Shown piece after piece: positions 32,796-45,470 of a stretch of 64,000 nucleotides of DNA (position 1 is its first letter; each line of letters starts with the position of its first letter). Below the pieces are notes generated by a model that worked only from the letters and a program-made list of their open reading frames with translations, did no database searches and was not told the DNA's origin. Both the position numbers and the translations under genes were made by a program. The stretch spans positions 378,434,315 to 378,498,314 of the forward strand of contig NC_057861.1 of the NCBI RefSeq assembly GCF_019393635.1, given 5' to 3'. This DNA comes from Dromiciops gliroides (lineage: Eukaryota > Chordata > Mammalia > Microbiotheria > Microbiotheriidae).

Positions 32796-33478
32796 CATTA
32801 TAATGCAAATTCCTTTGGTGGGAAGGGTGGGGGTGAGACAGGATGGCTGAGGAAAGGCAGTGACTTCTCTGAACTTTCCCAAAGACCCTTACAAATACCT
32901 TCAAATAATGTCATAAGACAATTTCTGGAGGAGCAGAACTCATAAAAAGGCAGGGTGAAATGGTTTTCCAGCCAAAGACAATTTGGAATGTCAGCAAAAA
33001 AGGTCTGTTGTACCAAGGTGAGAGTGGAGCATGGTCCAGTGCAGGCCATGCCAGAGCAGTCCCAAGCCCATCTCAGACCCTGCCACAGCCACAGAAACAG
33101 GCCTTGTGAGTCTCTGAATCATAATCAGCATTAGCTGCTTCTGGAATTCAGCCAACAGACTGTAAGGGGGTCAAACAATTGTCCAGGAGATTGCAGGGAG
33201 CTCTTTGCTAGCACTGACGCAGAACTCTGCTATTGTGTCCATATTCAGATCCAGGTCACAGTCTTGGGTGGCAGTCCCAGGCAGGGGACTAGCAAAAGCA
33301 TACCAGAGCTTGGGATCACAGTGGAGCAGCAGTCTGTTCATAGTTAAAGGGCAGAAAAACAGCTTGTTGTTGCTTGCAGACCAGAGTACAAGCCAGGAGA
33401 GTAATAAACATACTTGTCCTTAAATCATACCACCTTGGAAGAACTAAGGACTAAAAACAAATTCCTTGAAGTATCTCT

Positions 33479-33616
33479 GGGAGCAGTTAGATGGTTCAGT
33501 AGATAAAACACTGACCCTAAATTCAGAAGAACCTGTGTTCAAATCCAACCTGAGATACTTGACACTTATTAGCTTTGTAACCTTGGGAAAATCACTTAAT
33601 CCTCATTGCCATGCCA
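33479..33616 (+). repeat. SINE inside the L1
   Basis: GGGAGCAGTTAGATGGTTCAG...GAAAATCACTTAATCCTCATTGCCATGCC. Diverged but full length; its tail carries the GAAA array. Confidence 0.85.
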
Positions 33617-33620
33617 AAAA

Positions 33621-33700
<80 letters not shown>

Positions 33701-33705
33701 AGAAA
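33617..33705. repeat. (GAAA)n microsatellite on a SINE tail
   Basis: About 21 GAAA units in direct continuation of the SINE poly(A). Confidence 0.95.
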
Positions 33706-35591
33706 AAGGAAAGAAATAGGATTGAGCAAATGGAAGCTAATGACTTTATGAGATATCAAGAAATAATAAAGCAAAATGAAAAGAATAAAAAAAATATAAG
33801 GCAATGTGAAATATTTTATTCAAAAAACAACTGAATTGGAAAACACAGCCAGGAAAGATAATTTGAAAAATTATTGTACTACCTGAAAGCCACAATAAAA
33901 AATAAAACAAAAAACAAACAAACAAACAGAAACTAGACGTCATCTTCAAGAAATTGTGAGGGAAAATTGTCCTGATATTCTAGAACCAGAAGGTAAAATA
34001 GAAATTGGAGTAAGCCACCAATCACCTACTGAAAGAGATCCCAAAATAAAAACTTCCAGGAGTCTTATAGCCAATTTTGAGAGCTCCCATGTCAAGGAGA
34101 AAATATTTCAAGCAGCCAGAAACACTTCAAGTATTGTGGAGCCACAGTCATAATACAAGATTTAGCAGCTTCTACCTTAAAGGATCAGAGGACTTTGAAT
34201 ATGCTATTACAGAATGCAAAGGATCTGGGATTACAACTAATAATCACCTACCCAGCAAAACTGAGAATAATCCTACAGGAGAAGAAATAGGAATTCAATG
34301 AAAGAGAGGACTTCCAGGCATTCTTGATGAAAAGACCTTAGCTGAATAGAGAATCTGTCTTTCAAATACAAGATGCTAGAGAAGCATAAAAAGGTAAACA
34401 GGTATAAGAAATCATAAGTGATATTAAAAGGATAAACTGTTTACATTCCTAAATGGGAATATGATACTTCTAACTCATAAGAACTTTCTCACTATTAGGA
34501 CAGCTGTATGGAGGCTATTTAGACAGATGGGACAGGTGTGAGTTGAATATGAAGGTATGATATCTTTTAAAAAATAAAATTAAGGGGTGAGAGGAATGCA
34601 CTGGAAAAAAGGGAAAGAGAGGTGAAATGAGAGAAAATATCTCACATAAAAGAAGCAAGAAAAAGCTTATACAATGGAGGGGAAGATGGAGGAGGTGCTA
34701 GGGAGTAATTGAACCTTACTCTCACAAGAACTGGCTCAAAGAGGGAATAACATACACAATCAATTGGGTATAGTCATCTACCTTAACTTGCAGGAAAGTA
34801 GAAGGGGAAAGCATAAGAGGGAGGGTGATAGAAGGGAGGGCAGATTGGGGAATTGGGCATTCAGAAGCAAAACACTTTTGAGGTGGGACAGGGTGAAAGG
34901 TGATAGAGAATAGAGCAAATGTCATGGAGAGAAAATAGGATGGAGGGAAATACAGTTAGCAATAGTAAATGTGAAAAAATTTTGAAGCATGTTTGTCTAA
35001 CAAAGGCCTCATTTCTCAAACACAAAGAACTGAGTCATATTTATTAAAATAAGAGCCATTCCCCAACTGATAAATGATCAAAAGTTATGAAATTTTCAGA
35101 TGAAATAATCAAAGCTATCTTTAACCAAATGGGGAAAAAGTGCTCTAATTCACTATTGATTAGAAAGATTAGAAAGTCAAAACAATTCTTGGGTACTAAA
35201 TCATACCCATTGGATTGAGTAATAGGAGAGCAAATGAAAATAGCAAATATAGAGATATATATAAATATAGGAAAGTGAGACATTAATGCGTTGTTGATAG
35301 AGTTATAAACTGATTCAAACGTTCTGTAGAGAAATTTGCAACTATGGCCAAAGGGCCATAAAACCATGCATACTCTTTGACCTAGTAATACCACTAATAT
35401 GATGATACCCCCAAAAAGATAAAAAAACCCAAAAAGTTAAAGGACCTATATGTACAAAAATATTTATGGCAGCCCTTTTCTCATGAAAATAATTCAAAAT
35501 TGGGGAGATGCCCATCAATTGTGGAATAGCTGAACAAATTGTGGGATGAGATTATCATGGAACACTATTGTGGTGTAAGAAATGATGAGCA

Positions 35592-35737
35592 GGGGCAGCT
35601 AAATGGTGCAGTGGATAAAGCACTGGACCTAGATTCAGGAAGACCTGAGTTCAAATCCAGTCTCAAACACTTAACACTTACTGGCTGTGTGACCATGGGC
35701 AAGTCACTTAACACACATTGCCCGACAAAAAAACAAA
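35592..35737 (+). repeat. SINE in the L1 3' end
   Basis: GGGGCAGCTAAATGGTGCAG...CACATTGCCCGAC plus an A-rich tail. The duplication AATGATGAGCA / AATGATGAACA (35581-35591, 35738-35748) lies in the L1 text. Confidence 0.93.
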
Positions 35738-36179
35738 ATGATGAACAGATTACTCTCAGAAAAACAAAACAAAACAAAACTATAAAGACTAACATGAGCT
35801 AATGCAAAGTGAAATGGACTATATACAAAGTAATAGCAAGAGTGTAAGATTATCAACTGTGAATGACTTAGCTATTCTTAGGAATACAAGGATCCAAGAC
35901 AACTCTGAAGGGCTTATAAAAATGTGATCCATCTCCACTGAAAGAACTGATGGTGTCTGGATACAGATTGAAACAAAATTTTTGTTTTAGTTTCTTTTTC
36001 TTAAGTTTTTTTGTCTGTTTTCTTTCACTACTTGATTAAGATGGAATCAGTTGCATTCTTGGGGTGGGGAGATAAGGGAGGGAAGAAGAGAATTTGGAAT
36101 AAAAAGTTTTAAAAATATATGCTAAAATTGTTTTATATATAATTGGGGAAAATAAAATTCTAAATAATTTTTTTTAAAA

Positions 36180-36290
36180 AAGAATACAAACTCTTTGAGG
36201 GCAGGGGTTGTATTTATTTCTATTTTTGTCTATCACTTTGCTCCAAGCTTCAAACAGTACTTGAAAAATGCTTAATGCCTTCCATTTCCT
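36180..36290 (+). repeat. L2 3' terminal fragment
   Basis: CAAACTCTTTGAGGGCAGGGG, ATTTATTTC...TGTCTATC and TGCTTAATGCC follow the L2 terminus. Confidence 0.6.
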
Positions 36291-37297
36291 GATGGCTTAA
36301 TCTATTATTCTATCAATTGATGAAGTTGGTCCATTCATTCATCTTAGACCATGAAAAGAGACAATGATGGTAGATCATGCTAGGATTTAGACAGTAACCT
36401 GAATTGCCTTTGGGTAATTGGACAGTATTTTTATAAGCTCACATTTCTCCTTGAAACAAATCCCCATTCTTTTTGTGTCTTTAATCTTTCATTGACACTA
36501 TATAAAGGAAAATTTTTAGGACAATAACTTTCTCTGAAGCTATAGGTCAATGAAGAAGTTGGTATGAATGTCCTATAACATATTAGTATAATAATAGTTT
36601 AAAAAATAAAAGGTCCCATGTTTGTAGATATTTAAAGTTTACCTAATTAGTGAACCAATTCAGGTTAGGTTCAGTTAATAAAGAAGCATAAGAAGTGGAA
36701 AAATAGAAAATTGGTATCAGAGAATGGAATTGTAAAGGTTTTTATAGGTCATGTATGGTGGTAAATATTTTCTTGTGTATAAAGTTGACTGAAGAAAGAG
36801 ATGACAGTGAATGAGTACCTATGGTGGTCAGTGTATTAGCTTTCAGTATAACTATAGACTCTTAAAAAAATTATGTCTGAGGATGGAGAAGAAAGAACTA
36901 TGAAAAGAACTAAACTGTTTAATTCTGAAAATATAAAATTGAGCATTTAATTTAGAGTACTCTATCTTTTTCTTTCTATCAGTAATTGTCTATCTCTTTA
37001 TTGTCTCTCAGTCTGTGTCTTTGTGTTATTGTCTGTCTCTCACTAACCTCCCATTTATATCTTTCTGTTTATAACTACCACTCTCTAACCATCATATTTA
37101 CCGAAGTAGTTCATATCCATATGTTTTATATATACATGCACATGAGTATTCAAATGTATGTATCTGTACTGCACAGCATAGCACATTGTATGTATATGCA
37201 AACAGGTACATAAGTATTCATTTAATAATCCATGAAAGCACATAGCTAACATGCACAAGTTTATGTTTTTCTCAGTCACCAAAAATATTCTAATGTC
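36291..37297. other. unassigned DNA
   Basis: No gene or repeat named. It contains T/C-rich text and a (TG/CA)-rich stretch near 37120-37200. Confidence 0.4.
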
Positions 37298-37310
37298 AAG
37301 AATACTTTTG

Positions 37311-37452
37311 TGGGCAGCTAGGTGGTGCAGTGGATAAAGCACCGGCCTTGGATTCACAAGGACCTGAGTTCAAATCTGGTCTCAGACACTTGACACTTAA
37401 CTAGCTGTGTGCCACTGGGCAAGTCACTTAACCCTCATTGCCCCACAAAAAA
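37311..37452 (+). repeat. WSINE1-type SINE
   Basis: TGGGCAGCTAGGTGGTGCAG...CTCATTGCCCCAC with a perfect 13-bp duplication AAGAATACTTTTG (37298-37310, 37453-37465). Confidence 0.95.
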
Positions 37453-37479
37453 AAGAATACTTTTGAATATCTATCTATC

Positions 37480-37481
<2 letters not shown>

Positions 37482-37550
<69 letters not shown>
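37482..37550. repeat. (CA)n(TA)n microsatellite
   Basis: About 29 CA units, then TA units. Confidence 0.95.
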
Positions 37551-37829
37551 TCCAGCTATATTAAAACTTTTGTTTATGTAAAAAAAAAACAACAACTTTT
37601 GTTTAACATGGATTTCTCTTGTCCTACTGAGGTCCAAGATTGTTAGATTTTCCTCCTCCCTAAGGGTTTTCAGGTGTCTGATCATGGTTCCAGAATCTTT
37701 CTTCTCTATTATTAGTTTAAGCTCTCAATATCTGTATTCAAGTTTAGGGATGCAAGGAATAGCATTCAATTTCATTTAACCACTTAAAACCTGATTTTCT
37801 TTACAAATTTGCTAATTTACTTTACAAAC

Positions 37830-38380
37830 TGAAGCTAGGTGGTTCAGTAGATAAAGTGTTGGGCTAGGAGTCAGGAAAATGCATCTTCATGTACTCTAAT
37901 ATGGTCTCAAACACTTACTCGTGGCACAGTGGATTGAGCACTGGCCCTGAAGTCAGGTGGACCTGAATTCAAATCTCACCTCAGACACTTACTAGCTGTG
38001 TGACCCTGGGCAAATCACTTGACCCCACTTGCCTTAAAACATCTAGAGCCATCTCCAATCATCCTGATATGTATCTTCTGAATAGGCTCAGATAGCTCTG
38101 GAAGAGAGAGTGAGCTTGGTGACCTTGCACAGCCCTCCTTAACTTGAATCCAATTTAGTGCAAGTCATGACATCATCCTAATGTCATGGTCCTCTTCCAG
38201 AATGAAGGACAAACAACCCAACTCAGACACTTAGTAGCTGCATGACCACGGACAAGTAATTTATCCCTGTTTTCCTTAGTTCTTTGTCTGTAAGATGAGC
38301 CAAAGAAGGAAATGGTGAACCAGTCTCCACTATCTTGGCTAAGAAAATTCCAAATGTGGTCACAAAGAGTCTGATATGAA
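37830..38380 (+). repeat. Bov-B-tailed SINE, split by a composite SINE
   Basis: The head GAAGCTAGGTGGTTCAGTAG...GGTCTCAAACACTTA (37833-37917) resumes at 38222 with CTCAGACACTTAGTAGCTG, TGTCTGTAAGATGAGCC, AAGGAAATGGTGAACCAG and GTGGTCACAAAGAGTC, the Bov-B type tail. The near-perfect repeat CTCA(A/G)ACACTTA at 37906-37917 and 38222-38233 is the target duplication of the inner SINE. Confidence 0.8.
37918..38221 (+). repeat. composite SINE nested in another SINE
   Basis: Starts CTCGTGGCACAGTGGATTG (first bases of the head missing). It runs through the core to the non-poly(A) tail: GAGAGAGTGAGCTTGGTGACC, CATCATCCTAATGTCATGGTC, GAAGGACAAACAAC. Confidence 0.85.
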
Positions 38381-38402
38381 AGAAGAGGAAGAAGAAGAAG
38401 AT

Positions 38403-38433
<31 letters not shown>

Positions 38434-38451
38434 AAGAAGAAGAAGAAGAAG

Positions 38452-38502
<51 letters not shown>

Positions 38503-38516
38503 AACAACAACAACCC
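38381..38516. repeat. (GAA)n(AAC)n compound microsatellite
   Basis: About 75 bp of GAA then about 60 bp of AAC/CAA, in continuation of the Bov-B-type SINE tail. Long Leu/Val/Phe frames over it are artefacts. Confidence 0.95.
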
Positions 38517-39865
38517 ATAGAAATTGCTTCAGGCAGTTTAAGAGATGCAGACCATTCAAACTATGTAGCTAATAGAAAAAAAGCTGAGCCCCACCACATA
38601 ATAGGTTGACACAGAATTTCCATGAATGTTCCAGTTCTCATACCTCCTATAAATAGGTCTCACTAGAGTCCCATGGGCAATGCCACCTTAGGTGTCTTAA
38701 GCATGCATTAAACCTTCATTACATATGTAAGTATATGTGGTTTAAATCCACATATATATGCAATTATGTAAAATGCATACCTCAAATCAAATTTTTCATT
38801 TTCTTTTCTCAAAAACATTGCACACTATTTTTTTTAAAGTAAATATATAGCAGGAAAGCTTTCATATACATATAAAAGGCTTCTTGGATCTATCAACCTT
38901 AATATTTCAAGATAATATGGGTAGACGTTGTATATCCTTATTCAGAGTTCTCACTAGAAAATTCCACTTATATTTCAATGTATTAGATGTAGGTTTTTGT
39001 TTTTATCCCAACCTAAAATGAATATCTGAAATTAAATTCCTATACTTTTCAGGAAAGACCAGGAATCAGTTAGATTTCTTCTTCATGGAATAAAGGGTTT
39101 TCAGAATTATCATTGAAATAAAAAGGCTTAGAAATAAGTATAATAATATTGTGTATGTACCCTTAAAATTACAAAAGAAAACTAGAAGTTTGAAAGTCAT
39201 GGCTATTTATATTATAACCATACAGGCTCTCTTGAAGAATGTGGAAAAAGAAAAAAAAATTCCATTTTAACAGAATCCCTCATGTCACAATGGAGAATAA
39301 GAAATTTGAAGAGGAGGAAAATTATTTTTTTGTAATAAAACCTTTCTTCATTATAAAAGTGGAGTAAATTTCATATGTGTGTTTTTTAGAAACCTCTGCT
39401 AGTTCTGTTAACCATATTAATACATTCATTAAAATTATCTTATGAGTTTTTCAAATACAACCAAGTAAACCCACTTGAATATAGAAATCTGAGACATGGA
39501 TTGCTTTTCATTAAAAGAAGGCTTGTGCTACATATAACTTCCAGAGTAGAGGTGGGGTGTGTTAGGAAGGTATAATTAACTAGTACATGATGCCTCTTCT
39601 AAAAACTGTTGTTCTTACTATAGTTGGTTATACTGGGATACTCTTTTCTATACGTTATTTACTCATTGACTTTCGGCATTCAATTTGGTCTTTTGAATCC
39701 TTAAAATTCTAGAGTCTATTATTGGTCTGTCATAAAGATATTGTATACCATGAATACTTAAAGTGAAGAGATTTAAAATAACTTAAACTATGAAAAACTG
39801 CTATAATTAGCATTATAATATAGAAACCTATATACAATTCATTTCTATTCCACAAACCATTTCAT
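38517..39865. other. unassigned AT-rich DNA
   Basis: No gene or repeat family recognised. Confidence 0.4.
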
Positions 39866-39869
39866 TTCT

Positions 39870-39980
39870 CCAAGTATTTATTAACTTTTTAGACAAAAAA
39901 AATCAGTGTTAGGTGCCAAGGAAATAAAGATGAAATGACATAGTCTTACTCTCCAGGCACTTATATTCTACTCCAAATTG
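39870..39980 (-). repeat. L2 3' end, antisense
   Basis: CCAAGTATTTATTAAC, GTGTTAGGTGCCAAGG and CTCCAGGCACTTATATTC suggest a reversed L2 terminus. Decayed. Confidence 0.45.
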
Positions 39981-40547
39981 TGGTCATAATATTCTCACAG
40001 AGAGACATATCACAAAGTAGAAGTGATGGAAGCAGTAATGAGATTCAAAGTTTTCAAAACAAGAGAGTGGGAGAATATCCTTTTACTGGGGGTGAAATAG
40101 GAAGAGTGAAAGCTCCTTATAAGCTTTGGCATCTGTAGTGAGTTTCAAAGTAAGACAGGAAGGAGTTCTAAAAGTCAGAGATAAAGAGGAAATGCATCCC
40201 AGTCATCGTGGCCCACTCCCAGGAATATATGAGGCAAGATGTTGCATGATGAGTTCAGGGAACATTTAGTACTCATTTGGCTAGGATGCAGAGCATGTGA
40301 AGGGGTCTAATGTGAAAATTTGAAAGGGAGATTGGAACTAAATTGTCAACAGCCTTTAAAGCCCAGTTAATGAAGAAAAGGTGCCAACAATATGAAAATC
40401 ACCATGCTAGGTTCTGAAACTAGGAAATAAATGTGACAACCTGTTCTCATGGAAAATCTACTTGGAAAAGGGGGGGAAGCATCAGTCATATAGTAATTAG
40501 GATATAATGGAAAGTTTATGATACATATAAATAGGTATATATTTTTT
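39981..40547. other. unassigned DNA with a second weak L2 trace
   Basis: A weak antisense L2-like phrase lies at 40380-40460 (AAATCACCATGCTAGGTTC). The rest is not recognised. Confidence 0.35.
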
Positions 40548-40798
<251 letters not shown>

Positions 40799-42599
40799 TT
40801 TAATCGTCTTATTTTGACCTGATGATGTCATCAGTGATCATAGAAATAACTATTATTGTAGCAGAACTGGGACAAAATCAAGGTTGCAAGGAAGTATGCA
40901 ATATCTACATGGAGAGAAAATGAAGGAAACAAGTGTAAGGTATTCTTTGTTGTAATTTAGGTAATGAAAACTAGACACAAGTACAACAAAAAGTCATATT
41001 ATTTTAGTTTTATACCTAGAACAGATCTCTGAGGTTATCTAGTCCCGCCCCTTCATTTTACATTTGAGGAAACTGGGGCCCAACTATGTTAAGTATTACC
41101 TCAGGTTACAGAGGCTGTAAGAGTCAACGATGGGGTAAGACAACTGATTGATGGGTTAACAGTGTCAAGGAAGGTTTTGCATATGTGTTGGTATGAGTAA
41201 TTGTATAAGTACACATAAAATTTTCTATTATGTTTGGAGACAGTCTGTTTTACAGGTTATAAAGGAGTTCCCATAAGAGAGCAAGAGACCCCAGATGCAT
41301 AAGAGAGGAGTAATAAATGGTCCAAAGTCAGGTAGGTGTGGGTGACACAAATATCATAAGACTCTAGTGTATCAAACTTGTCTTGTTGTTTACTGAGTTC
41401 AACAGTAAGAGAGTCCCACCTACATGGGCAGAGAATTTACATGGGGCTTATATATGCTTAAAATATAAAAGTGGGGTAAGGCTTCAGGCAGTAGGATATT
41501 GGGAGGTGATGTTGCAAGAACTAGAAGATTAGATATTAGAATGGCCCAAATGACCAAACTGATTGCTGAAATTAGAGGAACTTTGAAGACTCCCTGATCA
41601 CATTTTATCACACAGAATATTCTTATGGAGGTGTCATTGGGTTGAAGAACATAGCAAGCAGGTTCTTTAATAGTTGAGTTAATAATGCACGTAAGATAGA
41701 GGGAGTTGTGTTCAGTTTGTGATCCACATGGGTAATAAAGAGGTATAGGTGGAGGGGTTAATATTAGTAAGGGGCACTGCTACTTCCTCCAAGATTGAAG
41801 AGAATGAGGAAAAAATACTAAAGGAAATATGATGTTTAGAAGAATGGAATAAAGTTAAGGAAATTCCTATCCTGTATTCTCAAGGTTTTCAGTAAAAGAA
41901 TGGGTAAAGCTGGTTTTGTGATGTTATGGCCTTGAGGAGAGAAGAAAAAAATTGGCATGAATTCTGATAGAAATGAGATAGGCGAGTTGAAATTGCCAGG
42001 ATGGATTAACTAACAGATGGTCAAATGACACTCATATTGTTTCCTTACAAATGATTTCTTAGAATAATGTGAGTTATTCTAAGCTGATTATTCCATCATA
42101 TTGATGAAGATGGGGCTCCAAATGCTCTAACCAGACACTGAACTATGACTAGGAACCAGGTAACTAAAAAATAAATATTTTATGCTCTGAACTGAAAACA
42201 AAACAGAACAGCACATTAACTTTCAATATCAAGTAAGGAGACAATTCAACAACACACAAAGAAGAATCACTGAAGACAAATGTCAAATGGACAAAGTACC
42301 ATGTGATTACAATAGTTACTATGCAAACTTAATAGGATATTAGGCATAGAAAATGTTGGTGGTATTTTACTTAAAAAAATGATCTCGAAATTGTGATTAG
42401 TAAGAAGCAGGCAGATTGTATTCACAAAATTTTAAGATTGGAAATTCTGATACAAGTTGGTTTTTCTGTTTCTAGAAGTTGCTTTCATGCCTATAGTCCC
42501 CTCTTCAGAAATTTCCTACCTAACCTGAGAAGAAAATCCGTAAACTTTTGTATCATGTGATTGCTTGTACCATTACAGGATACCTTCAAAATTTTGAAA
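40799..42599. other. mostly unassigned DNA
   Basis: At about 41005-41115 CTGAGGTTATCTAGTCC, TTCATTTTACATTTGAGG and AAACTGGGGCCCAAC resemble an old MIR-related SINE. A perfect 10-bp-arm hairpin (CTTAGAATAA/TTATTCTAAG) lies at 42058-42083. No coding signal. Confidence 0.45.
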
Positions 42600-42705
42600 C
42601 TGCATGAAGGTTCAAATCCAGTCTCTGAAACTTACTAGCTGTGTGACCCTAGGCAAGTCATTTAACCCTGTTTGTCTCAGGTTACTCAACCACAACAACA
42701 ACAGA
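42600..42705 (+). repeat. SINE fragment
   Basis: TTCAAATCCAGTCTCTGAAAC, TTACTAGCTGTGTGACCC and TAGGCAAGTCATTTAACCC, then CAACAACAACA. The head is missing. Confidence 0.85.
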
Positions 42706-43311
42706 ATTATAGAATTTACAAATACTGTATAAATATAAACATAATTTATTTTATTTAATATTTATATATAAAATCACATTTAGTGATACAAGTTGTGAAA
42801 TAACCTTGTAGTAACAGTAACAAATGTTACTGTTTATTGAGATATAAAATAATGTACATTTAATTAAAACCTGGTATTATTGCCCATTTGAATAAGGAAT
42901 GACACCGTGCAAAGATGAATAAAATGGAATGTTTGGGAATTTTATATAAATATGTGTATATCCCAAATACAAGCTACCTCTGGTGTTTTCATTTTTTCTC
43001 ATTATCATAGTGCTTGTGTCAGACACTTTCAGAAATTCAAGAATGAAGGTTTTACGTCTTGTTTGTTCTTGTTTTTGTTTCTTTGGGTTTTTTAAGATGA
43101 TCTCAGATATCTCAAAGGAAATTCAAGACAAAGGTTTCTGGTTTAATGGTTTATTTTGTTTTGTTTTTTGTTGTTTTGTTGTGGGCTTTTGGGGTATTAT
43201 TTCTTACCTCAAACCATAGACTGGGGAAGCCAAAAGGTAATTATAGGTAGAGCTATACTTAGAATAATTTAAAACAATTTTCAAATTCAAGACTTTTTTT
43301 TTCCATTAATT
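42706..43311. other. AT-rich unassigned DNA
   Basis: Nothing beyond a 9-bp-arm palindrome (AACAGTAAC/GTTACTGTT) near 42814-42835. Confidence 0.4.
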
Positions 43312-43323
43312 AAAATAAAATGA

Positions 43324-43494
43324 ATGGGGCAGCTAGGTGGTGCAGTGGATAGATAGAGCACCAGCCCTGGAGTCAGGAGTACCTGAGTTCAAATCCGGTC
43401 TCAGACACTTAACACTTACTAGCTGTTTGACCCTGGGCAAGTCACTTAACCCCAATTGCCTCACTAAAAAAAAAAAAAAAACAAACCAAAAAAC
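43324..43494 (+). repeat. WSINE1-type SINE
   Basis: GGGGCAGCTAGGTGGTGCAG with a GATA doubling in the head, through CCCCAATTGCCTCAC and an A-rich tail. A 12-bp duplication AAAATAAAATGA (43312-43323, 43495-43506). Confidence 0.93.
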
Positions 43495-43506
43495 AAAATA
43501 AAATGA

Positions 43507-44454
43507 GTATGCTATGAGGCAGTTCTACTTTTTATTAGATAAATTCATATTATGCGTTTCAGTTTTTGTTATAGATTCTTCCATTTTATGTAAGAAATAG
43601 AAAACAATGTGAAAATTGGTTATAATGTTAATGTTTAGATGAACTTATTTTGTTAAATATGATCATTTTAATTACCAAATGAATGATAGATTTTTGTAAC
43701 TATTAGCATGCCAAAGTTGTAAGAAAAAAATAATAACACTATCTTTCTACTTGCTTATCAATTATACTGTAACTTTTTTTTAAAATTCACATTATAAGAT
43801 ATGCTATGGAGTCATGGTATTTTAAAATCAAAAACTTATCTCTCTGTGTGTGCTAATTAGCCCAGGCATGACTCTTTTTTCTCCTATGTATGAAAGCAAT
43901 ATGTCAAATTATTATACCTGGTTTAATATTGGACACCTATGGATAAAATTCAAGAGGTCTTCCTACTTGACTCAAAAAAAAGGAATAACAGAAATTCTGT
44001 TTCTATAACGAAGCCTTCATTCTATAAAAAGTGATGACTTGTGTGATACAAATATATTTTACTTAAAAAACATAACAAAGGAAGAAAATTGATTAATTGT
44101 AAAAGATTTAATTTTAATAGACTAGTTACTTAAAAAGAACTTCACACCATATCGCTCTTGTGGTCCTCTTTAAGACCACTTAAAGCCAAATACAAAATTT
44201 ACGTATCATCAAGAAACTTTTAGGCCTTTAGCTCTTCCTTAACATTAAACAACTTATTCAGAACCACTTTTCTTTTACTCAGTGCAAGAGATAAGGTCGT
44301 GTTATCCAGTGGATAGAGACAGAAAAGCTATGTGACCCTTGGAAAAATCACTTATCTCTCAGTGATCCAGGAAACTTTCTGGATCTATAGAGAGCAAAAA
44401 GTTTCCTGTCTCTATTGGTAAAGGTAGTTTCCTCATCAAAAATTTCTAATTATA
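43507..44454. other. AT-rich DNA with a weak SINE trace
   Basis: At 44295-44365 TCCAGTGGATAGAGACAG and AGCTATGTGACCCTTGG recall the SINE head and core. The rest is not recognised. Confidence 0.4.
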
Positions 44455-45470
44455 TGGTTGGTTGTTCTTCGCTCTCAAAGAGGATGAAAATGACATCACT
44501 ATGTTAAAGTGAAGGTATGGTGTATCTGACTGTGACTGATCAGACCACTAGGATCTTGGGATGCTCTGCCACAGCTCAGGCAGAAATAGTCCATATGAAA
44601 ATTTGAGGTAAAATATCTCTAAATTTGTGCATATCATTTCTTTTGAGCTACTGCAGTTGTGCTTCACTCATGGAGCACAGCATCTTCTTTAATGAGGGCA
44701 CAACGTGCTGGGCAGTGCTTTTGATATCTTCCATGCCACACAATGAATTCCAAAGTTCTTTTAGGGAGACATCTGAGTGTACTTGTATCACTTCTGAACA
44801 CAATGTCAGTGCCTTCTTTGATTCTGTTCTCTGTAAAATAGTCTTTAAGGCAAATGTATGTTTGGCATTTGAACAACATGACCAGACCATCTAAGTTTCA
44901 CTCTCTGCAGTAGAGTATGAATGATTGGTAGTTTAGCTAGAGAAAGTGCTTCAGTGTCTAGTACCTTATCTTGCCAGTTGATCTTGAGAATCTCTGTAAA
45001 GCAATTCAAATGGAAATGACTTAGTTACCTGGCTTGACTTTGGTGTAATTTCCAGGTTTCAAAGGCATACAAGAGTGAGGTAAGCACAATGGTTCTGTTG
45101 GCCTTCAGTCTGGCAGGGAATCTCATGACTCTTCTCTCCCACACTTTCCTCAGAGTCTCCCAGACAATGAACTAGCACTAGCAATACACATATCAACCTC
45201 AATATCTATGTGTACATCCCTGGAAAGTGTACTACCCAAAGAAGGACTCAAAATTTCTCCATTTGCTGTAACTGATGGTTCCACAAATAGCTGGTATAGT
45301 GATAGCTTGTGTAGAACCTCTATTTTTTTTTTATTTTTTTTTGGTGTTAAGTAGGCCAAAATAAGCACAAGCAACAGAGAATTGATTCATATTTTGTTCA
45401 ATCTCAAATTCGAAGGTTGCATTGAGTGCACAATCTGTGAACAAAAAATCATACACCAACTCTCCCTCCA

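Larger units (their letters stand above)
32800..36178 (+). mobile_element. L1 with 5' UTR, ORF1 end and 3' end (HAL1-like)
   Basis: 5' UTR: GGATGGCTGAGGAAAGGCAG, AATGTCATAAGACAATTTC, GGAGCAGCAGTCTG (32830-33460). A SINE and GAAA array come next. The ORF1 C-terminal region is at about 33940-34330 (VKEKIFQAARN; ITYPAKLRI-like wording). Then the text passes to ORF2 C-terminal wording at about 35000-35590 (ATTTGCAACTATGGCC, CATACTCTTTGACCTAG, GGAACACTATTGTGGTG) and the 3' UTR (GGATACAGATTGAAAC, AAATAAAATTC, A-rich tail). Only about 0.7 kb separates ORF1 from the ORF2 end, so endonuclease and RT are absent. Several stops and frameshifts occur. Confidence 0.75.

Noticed and set aside
38173-38559. 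Val/Leu/Phe-rich frames of 96-128 codons
   Set aside because: They run through the GAA/AAC microsatellite.
44370-44406. Small inverted repeat GGAAACTTT/AAAGTTTCC
   Set aside because: 9-bp arms are expected by chance in 64 kb of AT-rich DNA.
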